The notes below the pieces were generated by a model. That model did no database searches and had not been told where the DNA came from. It was given only the letters and a program-made list of their open reading frames with translations. The position numbers and the translations under genes were made by a program. Below are positions 34,985 through 44,064 of a stretch of DNA of 64,000 nt, one piece after another. This DNA is from Rothia sp. ZJ932 (lineage in GTDB: Bacteria > Actinomycetota > Actinomycetes > Actinomycetales > Micrococcaceae), in NCBI RefSeq assembly GCF_016924835.1, contig NZ_CP070480.1, positions 1,364,001-1,428,000 of the forward strand, in the 5' to 3' direction. Numbering within the stretch: the first letter of the stretch is position 1; each line of letters starts with the position of its first letter.

Positions 34985-35737
34985 ATGGCATACGAACCCA
35001 AACGCCTTGGCGGCGAAACCATCTACCGCAACGAGGTTTTTCAGACCGGTCTCATGTCGCAGCTACTCGATGGTATTTACGACGGTGAGATGACCGTGGG
35101 TGAGCTGCTGGGGCACGGCAATTTCGGGGTGGGCACCTTCAACGGACTTGACGGTGAGATGATTGTGCTGGACGGTAATTGCTATCAGATGCGCCATGAT
35201 GGCTCTATTGAGCCGGCGAGTTTAGATCAACAGACCCCTTTTGCTGTGGTGATGAACTTTGTGCCTACTATTCGTCGGGGGTTGCCCAATAACATCATTC
35301 GCAAGTCGGCGGCGCAGGTACTTGATGATTTCACGGTGTCGAAAAACTATATGTACGCGGTAAAAATTGTGGGCGATTTTGAGTGGGTCCGTACCCGTAC
35401 TGTGCAAAAACAAGAAAAACCCTACCCCAAGATGGTTGAAGCGACCGAGAACGATGAGGTCGTACAGTTTGATAAGGTGCGCGGCACTATTATTGGTTTT
35501 AGAACGCCCATTTATGAACAGGGCATTGGTGTGCCGGGCTGTCACGCTCATTTTATTGATGACAAGCACGAAAAAGGCGGGCACGTCATCGACTTCAAAC
35601 TCGATAACGCCTACGTTGAAATCTGCATCGGCACCAATTTGAACTTGCATCTACCGCTAACGGAGGCTTTCTCAGAGGCAGATCTCTCCCCCGAAGATCT
35701 TGCAGAACAAATTAGTAGAGCTGAAAAGCATGCCTAA
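34985..35737 (+). CDS. budA: Acetolactate decarboxylase
   Basis: 250 residues, the normal length. LLGHGNFGVGTFNGLDGEM and the N-terminal FQTGLMSQLLDGIYDG are family signatures. PGCHAHFIDDKHEKGGH holds the His ligands of the active-site zinc. The enzyme decarboxylates 2-acetolactate to acetoin, a neutral overflow product and possible pH-control step. No acetolactate synthase (budB/alsS) is adjacent, so the substrate must come from the valine pathway or from elsewhere. A broken EamA transporter follows on the same strand 36 bp downstream. Strong AAGGAG at seven bases. Confidence 0.93.
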   Translation: MAYEPKRLGGETIYRNEVFQTGLMSQLLDGIYDGEMTVGELLGHGNFGVGTFNGLDGEMIVLDGNCYQMRHDGSIEPASLDQQTPFAVVMNFVPTIRRGLPNNIIRKSAAQVLDDFTVSKNYMYAVKIVGDFEWVRTRTVQKQEKPYPKMVEATENDEVVQFDKVRGTIIGFRTPIYEQGIGVPGCHAHFIDDKHEKGGHVIDFKLDNAYVEICIGTNLNLHLPLTEAFSEADLSPEDLAEQISRAEKHA

Positions 35738-35773
35738 TTGCTAGCCAGTAGACCACGTCAGTGAGGAAGATTT

Positions 35774-36685
35774 TTGGCTTCTATTCTTTATCCCAAGATG
35801 AACATGGGCACTCAGGGCACTGGCGTTCCGCTGGTTTTGCTGTCGTGCCTTTCTTTGCAGGTGGGTGCGGCATTCGCGGTGCAGCTGTTTCCGCTCATTG
35901 GTGCCTGGTCAGTGACCTGTCTGTGTCCGTGCGTTGCTGCCCTGTTCGTGTGCGCTATGGCGCGTCCGCGCGTCACCGGCTGGAACAAGACGCAGGTATC
36001 GTCGGTCATTCTTTTTGGTGTGGCGATGGGCGCTATGAACATCGCTTTCTACCACGCCATTGAACTCTTCCCCTTGGGATTGGCTGTCGCCTTGGAGTTC
36101 ACCGGTCCACTCGCTTTGGCAGTGGCGCTCTCCCGCAAGAAAATTGACGCGCTGTAGATTCTGAGTGCCCTCATCGGTTTAGTGCTCTTGGGCTGGGAGG
36201 CTGCCCACAACGCTGAGCTTTCACTCTTAGGCATGGGCTACGCACTCATTGCCGGTTTTTTCTGGGCACTTTACATTACGGGTAGTGAGAAGGTCGGACG
36301 CGTGGTACCGGGTAACGGCGGGCTAGCCGGTGCGATGGTGGTCGGGGCGCTGATGACTATTCCTGCCGGTGGTACCGGTGCCCTCTCTGTCTTTGGGGAT
36401 GCCAAATTATTGCTCTTCGCGATCGGTACAGGGCTCATGGCATCCGTCGTTCCCTACCTCGCTGAGCTTGCGGCATTGCGACGCCTGCCCCGCCATGTAT
36501 TCTCCATTTTGCTGAGCTTAGAACCGGCGATTGCTGCCCTCGCAGGATGGATGCTACTTGCCCAGCACAGCGGGGTCTTACGGTGGGCAGCTATGGTGAT
36601 GCTCATGGTCGCTAGCCTAGGCATCACCTTCACTTCACGGCAAGAGGCGCGAGCTAATTCCCGCCGCCTCAAACAAGCTACCTAA
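35774..36685 (+). pseudogene. EamA/RhtA-type transporter interrupted by one in-frame TAG
   Basis: The frame opens with a TTG (AGGAAG upstream) and reads through four to five helices of an EamA drug/metabolite transporter to TAG at 36155-36157, then continues in the same frame to 36685 with the remaining helices (ALIAGFFWALYITGSEKVG; FSILLSLEPAIAALAGWMLL). The stop follows KKIDAL, where relatives often have a Trp, so a single TGG-to-TAG change is likely. Without the stop the protein would be about 303 residues, normal for the family. It could be two separate fragments, a read-through product or a sequencing error. Likely role if intact: export of amino acids or similar metabolites. Confidence 0.8.
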
Positions 36686-36702
36686 GACAGCAACCAAAGA
36701 TT

Positions 36703-39700
36703 TTAACGGTTGAGAAAATCTGTATCAAAGAATAGCCTCTCGTAGACAGCGCGTGCCCTGCGGGTCAGGCGCAGATAGTCTTCTTCAAGGACGCGGGCGC
36801 TACCGGGTGGGTAGCCGCACCAGCGAGCGATCGACTCGACATCGGGTCCTGGTGCGCCGAGGGTGTCCGAGGCGCGTCCGGTGCGCAGCACATTACCCGA
36901 GCGTATCTTGGTTGCCAGTTTCCACGCCGATTCAAGAACCTGAGCATCCGACACATCGATAATGCCCGCCTCATGTGCAACGTGAAGGGCAGTGAGCGTT
37001 CCGGTAGTTTGCAGGGAAGGGGTGGCATAGGCACAGCACAGCTGAATGAGCTGAGTAATCCATTCGACGTCAGACAGTCCCCCGCGCCCCAGCTTGAGCT
37101 GACGGGTTCTATCGGCACCACGGGGCAGGCGCTCGTTCTCCACCCTCGCCTTCATACGGCGGATTTCAATGACCTGCTGCGCGGTAAATTGAGACGGGTA
37201 GCGGTAGGGGTTAATGAGCTTCACAAAAGCGTCCTGCACTTGCTGATCACCGGCGATAGGCTCAGCGCGCAGCAGCGCTTGGAACTCCCAGGTATCAGCC
37301 CAGCGCTCGTAGTATTCGCGGAATGACTCTAGCGAACGTACCATGGGCCCCGACTTACCTTCGGGGCGCAAGTCGGCATCTATTTCAAGGACGCGTTCGG
37401 CACGGATCGCCGGTTTGCAGGGCTGTTTGAGCAGAGCTGTCATGCGGGCAATCACAGCGGTTGCTTGGCTTTGCGCCTGGCTCTCATCAACGCCCTCGTG
37501 CGGTACGTGAACGTACATGAGGTCAGCATCAGAGCCGTAACCAATTTCAGCACCGCCCTGTCTGCCCATAGCAATCACGGCAACGTCAGTGATCTGAACG
37601 GTAGTCTTTTCGGGGTCTGGAGCGTCGGTGGCTTGGGCAGTGAGTTGCCCAAACATCTCCCTGGTTACGATGGTGAGGGCGGCTTCGATGGTGGCACGAT
37701 CGATGCTGGAGAGCCCGCGCATGACGGCTTCGAGGTCGAGGACGCCGGTGGTCTCGCCCATGGCGATGCGTAGCAGTTCGCGGCGGCGGCGCAGACGCAC
37801 GGTGCGGATGGCTGATGCCGAATCGGTGTGGCGTGCGAGCTGGGACTGCATTTCTTGACGGAGGGTATCAATCTCCCTCGGCTGTAAATCAGCGTTGCGA
37901 TCGAGCCAGGCGATGGCCTCGGGTTCTACCTCAATCAGGTCGGCAACGAAACGCGAAGAGGCAAGAATAGTACACAGACGCTCAGCAGCAGCTGTTGAGT
38001 CGCGGAGCATCCGCAGGTACCAGGGGGTAGAGCCCAGCGCCTCTGATACACGACGGAAACCCAGCAGACCGGCATCCGGATCAACCCCGCGCGCGAACCA
38101 GCCCAGCAGGGCAGGCATGAGAGTGCGCTGAATTTCGGCGCTACGTTGCAAGCCCTTGGTGAGTGCCTGAATATGGCGCATCGCTCCCTTGGGGTCTTTG
38201 TAGCCCAGCGCTGCCAGACGGTCGCGCGCTGACTCCTCAGACAGGGCAACATCGGCTTTGGAAAGGTGAGCAACGGCAGCCAGTAGCGGTCTGAAGAAGA
38301 GACGTTCGTGCAAAGAGCGCACCGAACGTTTGATCTTCTGACACTCTTTGAGCAAGGACTCGGCATTGAGCGCACCGATGTCTTGTGGAGAGCTCAACGA
38401 ACGCGCCAGAATGCGCTGCTCATGTTCTTTGGCGGGCATCAAGTGGGTGCGTCGCAGATGGAGCAACTGAATACGGTGTTCCATGGTGCGCAAGAACTTG
38501 TAGTCGTGCAGAAACTGCTGTGCGTCGTTTCTACCGATAAAACTTGCCTTTGACAGGGCAAGTAGGGAGTCGGTGGTGGTTTGGGTACGCACGCTCTCAT
38601 CGGTTCTACCGTGTACCAGCTGCAGCAGCTGCACCGTGAACTCAACATCGCGCAGACCGCCGGGACCCAGTTTAATCTGACGGTCTACCTCTGCGGCGGG
38701 AATATTGTCGGTCACGCGGGCGCGCATCGTCTGAACGGACTGGACGAAACCTTCGCGTGAGGCTGATTCCCAAATGAAAGGACGCATGGCACGCGACCAC
38801 CGTGCCCCGAGTTCAGGGTCACCTGCTATGGGGCGGGCTTTGAGCAGCGCTTGAAACTCCCAGTTTTCTGCCCAGCGCTTGTAGTAGCTGGTGTAGGAGT
38901 CCACGGTGCGAACGAGGGCACCGTCTCTGCCTTCGGGGCGCAGATTCGCATCCACTTCCCACAGGGCGGGTTCGGGAGCAGGTGCCATGATGGCTTTAGA
39001 GAGGGCTTGAACAAGCTCAGTGCCTACCTGGCTCAACTCGTTGTCGGTTAGCGCGCTAGCTCCTTCTGGGAGTTCGCTTAAGGGAGTGTGCCCCACCGCG
39101 TAGACCACATCAACATCAGAAATATAGTTGAGTTCGCGAGCGCCGCATTTGCCCATACCAATGATTGCCAGACGGGTGGCAGCGACTTCCTCCGGGGTGC
39201 AGCTTTGACCCACCTCAGCACGAGCGATTGCTAGGGCACCTTCTAAAGCGGCGGCGGCAAGATCAGCTAAATAACGGCCGATGGTGGGCATGAAGTCTAC
39301 CGGGTCTTCGTGCGTTACATCCATCAGAGCAAGTTCGGCGAGGTGGCGTCGGTAGATTGAACGCAACTCAACGTATGCTTTTTTACCCGTGATTGTTGCT
39401 ACCGGGGCGTGAGCCTGGGCATCCGCGCCTAACGCTGTTAAAATTTCGGTGCGATAGAGGGTATCGAGCGGGGCGATAGCAATCTGCGCCTCCCCGTCAG
39501 TATCAGGCAGTAGCGATGAGGGGAACTCCTGAAGCTGATTGAAGGAAAGACCACCAGTAAAAATCTCGCTGTGCTGGGGTCTGCGCACTAAGAAATCACC
39601 AATAGCGGATGAAGCTCCCAGCAGCCGGTAGAGCCCTAGCGCGTCTGCACCCTTGTTGGCTTCACTCAACAGCTCGGGGGCTTTATCAAGCAGGCGGACG

Positions 39701-39888
39701 AGGGACGGCAAGGCAGTATCGGGGGACGCCGCTGTACGCAACCCCGCTAAGATTGCCTGTTGGTCAGCTGTTTTTAGCTCAGGTGCATCCAGCCACCGAC
39801 GCATTTTCTGGGGCTCGGCGAACCCAGCGCTCAACATGGTCGAAAGCAGCTTCTTTTCTGCCTTAGCATCAGTTTCGGGTGCAGCCAC
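36703..39888 (-). CDS. glnE: Glutamine synthetase adenylyltransferase/deadenylyltransferase
   Basis: 1061 residues. Two nucleotidyltransferase domains are present. The N-terminal one (deadenylylation) has GKCGARELNYISDVDVVYAV near 250. The C-terminal one (adenylylation) has GRQGGAEIGYGSDADLMYVH near 775. Each is followed by a helical domain (ANLRPEGRDGALVRT; DADLRPEGKSGPMVRS). It adds or removes AMP on Tyr402 of GlnA1 in response to nitrogen status. The start is supported by the family's length. glnA2 lies immediately upstream on the same strand (105 bp), and converging with the EamA pseudogene leaves only 17 bp. Confidence 0.96.
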   Translation of the reverse strand: MAAPETDAKAEKKLLSTMLSAGFAEPQKMRRWLDAPELKTADQQAILAGLRTAASPDTALPSLVRLLDKAPELLSEANKGADALGLYRLLGASSAIGDFLVRRPQHSEIFTGGLSFNQLQEFPSSLLPDTDGEAQIAIAPLDTLYRTEILTALGADAQAHAPVATITGKKAYVELRSIYRRHLAELALMDVTHEDPVDFMPTIGRYLADLAAAALEGALAIARAEVGQSCTPEEVAATRLAIIGMGKCGARELNYISDVDVVYAVGHTPLSELPEGASALTDNELSQVGTELVQALSKAIMAPAPEPALWEVDANLRPEGRDGALVRTVDSYTSYYKRWAENWEFQALLKARPIAGDPELGARWSRAMRPFIWESASREGFVQSVQTMRARVTDNIPAAEVDRQIKLGPGGLRDVEFTVQLLQLVHGRTDESVRTQTTTDSLLALSKASFIGRNDAQQFLHDYKFLRTMEHRIQLLHLRRTHLMPAKEHEQRILARSLSSPQDIGALNAESLLKECQKIKRSVRSLHERLFFRPLLAAVAHLSKADVALSEESARDRLAALGYKDPKGAMRHIQALTKGLQRSAEIQRTLMPALLGWFARGVDPDAGLLGFRRVSEALGSTPWYLRMLRDSTAAAERLCTILASSRFVADLIEVEPEAIAWLDRNADLQPREIDTLRQEMQSQLARHTDSASAIRTVRLRRRRELLRIAMGETTGVLDLEAVMRGLSSIDRATIEAALTIVTREMFGQLTAQATDAPDPEKTTVQITDVAVIAMGRQGGAEIGYGSDADLMYVHVPHEGVDESQAQSQATAVIARMTALLKQPCKPAIRAERVLEIDADLRPEGKSGPMVRSLESFREYYERWADTWEFQALLRAEPIAGDQQVQDAFVKLINPYRYPSQFTAQQVIEIRRMKARVENERLPRGADRTRQLKLGRGGLSDVEWITQLIQLCCAYATPSLQTTGTLTALHVAHEAGIIDVSDAQVLESAWKLATKIRSGNVLRTGRASDTLGAPGPDVESIARWCGYPPGSARVLEEDYLRLTRRARAVYERLFFDTDFLNR

Positions 39889-39929
39889 AGTAAAAACTTT
39901 CTAGGCGGTGGGCAAGGTAACCGGTTCGA

Positions 39930-39957
39930 GGCACAGAGGTGAAACCTGCACTGTGCC
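39930..39957 (-). terminator. Short hairpin between glnA2 and glnE
   Basis: GGCACAG and CTGTGCC arms enclose 14 bases in the 105 bp gap. It may attenuate read-through from glnA2 into glnE. Confidence 0.35.
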
Positions 39958-39993
39958 CCGAGAAGTTACGTTCTGGCGGTAATAACCGGGAAG

Positions 39994-41334
39994 TTAGAGA
40001 ATCCCGAGGTTATTTTTCAGCTCGTAGGCGGTGACCTGGGAGCGGTAGTCAATCCAGTCGTTGCGCTTGTTGCGCAGAAACTGTTCAAAGACCTGCTCGC
40101 CCAGGGTTTCAGCCATAAATTCTGAGTCTTCGGTTAGGCGAAGTGCCTCATCAAGAGATGAGGGCAGGGCGTTGTAGCCTAAGGCGCGACGCTCCGATGA
40201 GGTCATAGCGGCGATATCATCGCTTTCTGCAGGCGAGAGGGGGTACTCCTCTTCGATGCCTTTGAGCCCCGCCGCCAGCACTACGGCATACGCTAGGTAG
40301 GGGTTGGCAGCTGAGTCGATACCCCTGTATTCAATGCGGGCTGACTGCATTTTGTTGGGCTTGTAGAGAGGAACGCGCACCAGTGCCGAACGGTTGTTAT
40401 GCCCCCATGACTGGTAAGAGGGTGCTTCACCACCGCCCCACAGACGCTTATAAGAGTTGATGTACTGGTTAGTCACCGAGGTAAATTCAGGGGCGTATTT
40501 GAGGACGCCGGCAATGAAGTGACGTGCAGTCTTTGATAGTTGATACTCCGATCCTGCCTCGAAGAAAGCGTTGGTATCGCCCTCAAAGAGAGAGAAGTGG
40601 GTGTGCATGCCCGAACCCGCGTGCTCGGTAAAAGGTTTAGGCATGAAGGTCGCGTACAGGTTCTGCGCGTAGGCGACTTCTTTGATAACGGTGCGGAAAG
40701 TCTGAATGTTATCGGCAGTCTGCAAAGCGTCCGCGTGGCGCAGGTCGATTTCGTTCTGTCCCGGGCCGATTTCATGGTGCGAAAATTCTACAGAAATGCC
40801 CACTTCTTCAAGGGTTGATACCGCGCGGCGGCGGAAATCCTGCACCACTCCGCCGGGAGTATGGTCAAAATAGCTCTCGTGATCTACGGGCTCGGGCTTG
40901 CCCTCGTGGTTGAGCTCTTTAGATTTGAGCAGGTAGAACTCGATTTCGGGTGAGGTGTAGCAAGTGAAGCCCATACCCGATGCCTTCTGCAGAATGCGTT
41001 TGAGGACGCCACGGGTATCTGAGGCGCTCGGCTCGCCAATGGGGGTGAGAATATCGCAGAACATGCGCGATGTCGGCTCATCAGAACCGCGCCACGGCAG
41101 AATCTGAAAAGAGGAGGGGTCAGGCTGCAGCAGCATGTCAGACTCCGAAATACGGGTTAACCCCTCAATCGCCGAGCCGTCAAACCCTAACCCCTCAGCA
41201 AAAGCGGCTTCGACCTCAGCGGGCGCTAGAGCAACCGATTTGAGGGTTCCCACCACATCGGTAAACCACAGACGAACGAAACGCACATCGCGTTCCTCAA
41301 TGGTGCGCAAAACAAATTCTTGCTGACGGTCCAC
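39994..41334 (-). CDS. glnA2: Glutamine synthetase type I, second copy (GlnA2-like)
   Basis: 446 residues from a GTG at 41334, chosen because AGGAG lies seven bases upstream; an ATG 15 bases earlier overlaps that site. The opening DRQQEFVLRTIEERDVRFVR is typical of the actinobacterial GlnA2 type. Active-site motifs SPEIEFYLL, GPGQNEIDLRHADAL and GSGMHTHFSLF are kept. The DLYELP adenylylation motif of GlnA1 is replaced by EEYPLSPAESDD, so it is probably not controlled by GlnE although it sits next to glnE. Relatives differ in activity, some acting on polyamines, so glutamine synthesis is likely but not certain. Confidence 0.92.
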   Translation of the reverse strand: MDRQQEFVLRTIEERDVRFVRLWFTDVVGTLKSVALAPAEVEAAFAEGLGFDGSAIEGLTRISESDMLLQPDPSSFQILPWRGSDEPTSRMFCDILTPIGEPSASDTRGVLKRILQKASGMGFTCYTSPEIEFYLLKSKELNHEGKPEPVDHESYFDHTPGGVVQDFRRRAVSTLEEVGISVEFSHHEIGPGQNEIDLRHADALQTADNIQTFRTVIKEVAYAQNLYATFMPKPFTEHAGSGMHTHFSLFEGDTNAFFEAGSEYQLSKTARHFIAGVLKYAPEFTSVTNQYINSYKRLWGGGEAPSYQSWGHNNRSALVRVPLYKPNKMQSARIEYRGIDSAANPYLAYAVVLAAGLKGIEEEYPLSPAESDDIAAMTSSERRALGYNALPSSLDEALRLTEDSEFMAETLGEQVFEQFLRNKRNDWIDYRSQVTAYELKNNLGIL

Positions 41335-41480
41335 AGCACAACTCCTCATCGGTTTTCAGGCAACAGCCCGCAACTGTCTTTTCTATGATTCAACTCTATA
41401 ACGCACCACCAACCGGTCAATGTACCGGTGGCGGTGTGTGAAGTATCCGTAGGTTACGCGCGTGTAAAATCTACGCTCGC

Positions 41481-41509
41481 TTAGATTTGTTACCGTCTAC
41501 CCGTAAAAT
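41481..41509 (+). promoter_or_regulatory. Possible leaderless panB promoter
   Basis: TTAGAT (41481-41486), 17 bp, TAAAAT (41504-41509), then seven bases to the ATG at 41517. This geometry would put the transcription start on the start codon. Confidence 0.45.
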
Positions 41510-41516
41510 GAAGGTT

Positions 41517-42419
41517 ATGAGTTCAACCCACCCCACTGCTGAGACCACCGCCCCCTACGGCAGCGGCGCGTCCGCATCTGCACCTGACCGTCACAGCGAC
41601 TACGCCCTCGATAAAGTCAAAAAAATCCGTACCGTCCACCTGGCACAAGCCAAAGCAGACGGCGAAAAATTCGCGATGCTCACCTGTTACGACGCGCTCA
41701 CCGCCGCTGTCTTTGACGCGGCCGGTATTGAAACCCTGTTGGTCGGTGATTCAGCAGGTAACAACGTACTGGGGCACGAATCAACCCTCACTATTACCGT
41801 TGACCAGATGATTCCCCTAGTAGCTGCCGTATCTTCAGCGACTAAACGCGCCTTTGTCATTGCAGATATGCCTTTCGGTTCTTACCAGGTCTCCCCTGCC
41901 CAGGCAGTTGAAACAGCCGTGCGTTTCATGAAAGAAGGCGGTGCCCACGCCGTTAAGATGGAAGCCTCTGCCTACTACGCCGAGCACGTGCGCGCTGTAG
42001 TGAACGCCGGCATTCCCGTGGTGGCTCACATCGGATTTACCCCTCAAGCCGAACACGCCCTCGGTGGCTTTAGAATTCAAGGACGCGGGGACGCCTCCGC
42101 CCACGTGGTAGAAGACGCTAAAGCCCTCGTAGAAGCCGGCGCTTTCTGCGTTCTGCTCGAAATGACCACTAACGATACTGCCACCGCTGTCAACCAAGCC
42201 ATCGGCCCTGTACCTATGGTCAGCATCGGTGCCGGTAGCGATGCCACAGGTTTTGTGCTGGTCTGGCAAGACATGATGGGCTTACGCGAAGGCAAGATGG
42301 CGCGTTTCGTCAAACAGTACGCGAACCTGCACAAGATTTTTTCGGACGCAGCCCGCGCCTACCAGGACGATATTCGCTCAGGCGCTTACCCCGCCCCCGA
42401 ACACAGCTTTGAGGTCTAA
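41517..42419 (+). CDS. panB: 3-methyl-2-oxobutanoate hydroxymethyltransferase
   Basis: 300 residues, with a 35-residue disordered Ser/Thr/Ala N-terminus not found in the 265-275 residue family core. LLVGDSAGNNVLGHESTLT holds the metal-binding Asp, followed by IADMPFGSYQVS and KMEASAYYAEHVRAVVNAG. The enzyme makes ketopantoate, the first step of pantothenate and CoA synthesis. An ATG at 41508 and a TTG at 41487 are in frame too. The start given fits a -10 hexamer seven bases upstream. Divergent from glnA2, as in many actinobacteria. Contains a plus-oriented CAAGGACGCG at 42078. Confidence 0.94.
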   Translation: MSSTHPTAETTAPYGSGASASAPDRHSDYALDKVKKIRTVHLAQAKADGEKFAMLTCYDALTAAVFDAAGIETLLVGDSAGNNVLGHESTLTITVDQMIPLVAAVSSATKRAFVIADMPFGSYQVSPAQAVETAVRFMKEGGAHAVKMEASAYYAEHVRAVVNAGIPVVAHIGFTPQAEHALGGFRIQGRGDASAHVVEDAKALVEAGAFCVLLEMTTNDTATAVNQAIGPVPMVSIGAGSDATGFVLVWQDMMGLREGKMARFVKQYANLHKIFSDAARAYQDDIRSGAYPAPEHSFEV

Positions 42420-42667
42420 CGCCCCCTAAATAGATTCTCAGGTATGGGGGTTCATTCGACAGATAGCTCCGGGCTCGGCAAGGGCGAACTAGCTCTCTCT
42501 CCCGTGTTCGCTAGCACTGGCGCGGGAGATTCATGCCAGGCCCAGCCAGTTCACCTTATGTTGCTTCCCCTTCTGCTGTCAGACCCTAAATATTTCTTCA
42601 GAAAAATCTCCCGCACACTCACTAAAAGGGCGCGGGAGATTGTACAGGTGTGTGGGATAAACCTGCT

Positions 42668-42880
42668 CTACCCCTCAGCCCAGCGCTTATTCTCTTCTTC
42701 CCACTGCTCATTGCGAGCCTGGGCTGTTTTCATCGCATTGGCGGCTTCTTCGTAGGTAGCGTAAGGACCCCAAAGCTTGGTTACTGCTGACTGCTGCCCC
42801 TCCTCTACCTCACCGGTTGATGTGTTGTACCAGTACTCGGTCTTGGTGGAACCGGGCAAATCGTCGCTCAACTGGCTCAT
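42668..42880 (-). CDS. Conserved SPOR-like small protein
   Basis: 70 residues from the ATG at 42880, preceded by GAGAGG. KTEYWYNTSTGEVEEGQQSA and LWGPYATYEEAANAMKTA give the pattern of a short SPOR-like beta-alpha module, and the tail NEQWEEENKRW is helical and charged. This protein is found beside map in many actinobacteria. The SPOR fold usually binds denuded peptidoglycan, but this version has no signal peptide or membrane anchor, so a cytoplasmic role is more likely. Function unknown. Confidence 0.8.
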   Translation of the reverse strand: MSQLSDDLPGSTKTEYWYNTSTGEVEEGQQSAVTKLWGPYATYEEAANAMKTAQARNEQWEEENKRWAEG

Positions 42881-42957
42881 AAGCATCCTCTCTCTAAAAA
42901 TTTACTAGCGTGACTCACGCTATAGTCTAATGTGGTGGTTTCAGCAGTTCAATGTCT

Positions 42958-43022
42958 CATTCACCTTTTAATGTACGTTTTACCTCACGCGGGGAGGTAA
43001 AACGTACATTAAAAGGTGAATG
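42958..43022. repeat. 29 bp perfect inverted repeat in a divergent intergenic region
   Basis: Arms 42958-42986 and 42994-43022 are perfectly complementary around a seven-base loop (ACGCGGG). The left arm starts CATTCACCTTTTAATGTACG. No T tract follows on either strand, and the flanking genes diverge, so a normal terminator role does not fit. Confidence 0.85.
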
Positions 43023-43113
43023 GCGGGTAGAGGGGAAAAAATTTCTAGGCTTGGCACGCATAAGGGACTAGAGGGCTCAGCGTCAGCTGAGAGAACCGTC
43101 TACCATAAGGAGT

Positions 43114-44013
43114 ATGTCTAAGACTTCTCACAATCTGCCCGCAGAGCCCGGCAAGGCACCCGTCGGCGCCCTCAAACCCGGCACCGTAGCCCCTCAGCGC
43201 AAAGTTCCTGCCCACATCGTGCGTCCTGAATACATAGGCAAGAAGAACCCCATCGAAGGCGTTCTCTCAAACTTCTACAAGGCAGAAGAAATTGAACGCG
43301 TCCGTGCAGCCGGAAAAATCGCTGCAGGTGCCATTGTTGAAGCAGAAAAAATCGCCGTCCCCGGTACCACCACCAATCAGATTGATGTGCTAGTACACGA
43401 GTACATTTGCGATCACGGCGCCTACCCCTCTACGGTTGACTACCGCGGCTTCACCAAGAGCGTGTGTACTTCACTGAACGAGGTGATCTGCCACGGCATT
43501 CCAGATACCACGGTGCTTGAAGACGGCGACATTTTGAATTTGGACGTCACCGCCTACCTTGACGGTATGCACGGCGACACCAACCGCACCTTGTTAGTAG
43601 GCGATGTTGATGAAGAATCACGCCTGCTGGTAGAACGCACTGAAGAGTCCCTCAACCGCGCGATGAAAGCGGTCAAGCCCGGTCGCGAAATCAATGTTAT
43701 TGGGCGCGTTATCGAAAAGTACGCGGCACGCTTTGGCTACGGGGTTGTGCGCGACTTTACCGGTCACGGCGTTGGTAGGGAGTTCCACTCCGGTCTGATT
43801 ATCCCCCACTATGATGCTTCCCCGGCATACGACACCGTTATTGAAGAAGGCATGATTTTCACGATTGAGCCGATGCTGACCTTGGGCGATATTGAGTGGG
43901 ATATGTGGGAGGACGACTGGACGGTTGTCACCCGCGACCGCAAACGCTCAGCCCAGTTTGAGCACACTATGGTTGTCACTGCCGACGGCGTTGACATTCT
44001 GACTCTGCCCTAA
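43114..44013 (+). CDS. map: Methionine aminopeptidase type I
   Basis: 299 residues, with an N-terminal extension of about 45 residues as in actinobacterial MapB-type enzymes. Metal ligands are visible in [19 protein letters not shown] (two Asp), [11 protein letters not shown] (His), IFTIEPM (Glu) and QFEHTMVV (Glu); substrate His lies in EVICHGIPD. It removes the initiator Met from new proteins. AAGGAG is present but only one base from the ATG, an unusually short spacing. ppgK follows 51 bp later and may be in the same unit. Confidence 0.95.
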   Translation: MSKTSHNLPAEPGKAPVGALKPGTVAPQRKVPAHIVRPEYIGKKNPIEGVLSNFYKAEEIERVRAAGKIAAGAIVEAEKIAVPGTTTNQIDVLVHEYICDHGAYPSTVDYRGFTKSVCTSLNEVICHGIPDTTVLEDGDILNLDVTAYLDGMHGDTNRTLLVGDVDEESRLLVERTEESLNRAMKAVKPGREINVIGRVIEKYAARFGYGVVRDFTGHGVGREFHSGLIIPHYDASPAYDTVIEEGMIFTIEPMLTLGDIEWDMWEDDWTVVTRDRKRSAQFEHTMVVTADGVDILTLP

Positions 44014-44064
44014 TTCTTTCGCATCTTCTCACTGACATTTTATTAAGAGCAATGAAAGGTAATC

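Noticed and set aside
42958-43022. The 29 bp hairpin as an ordinary terminator
   Set aside because: Both flanking genes start here and no T run follows on either strand.
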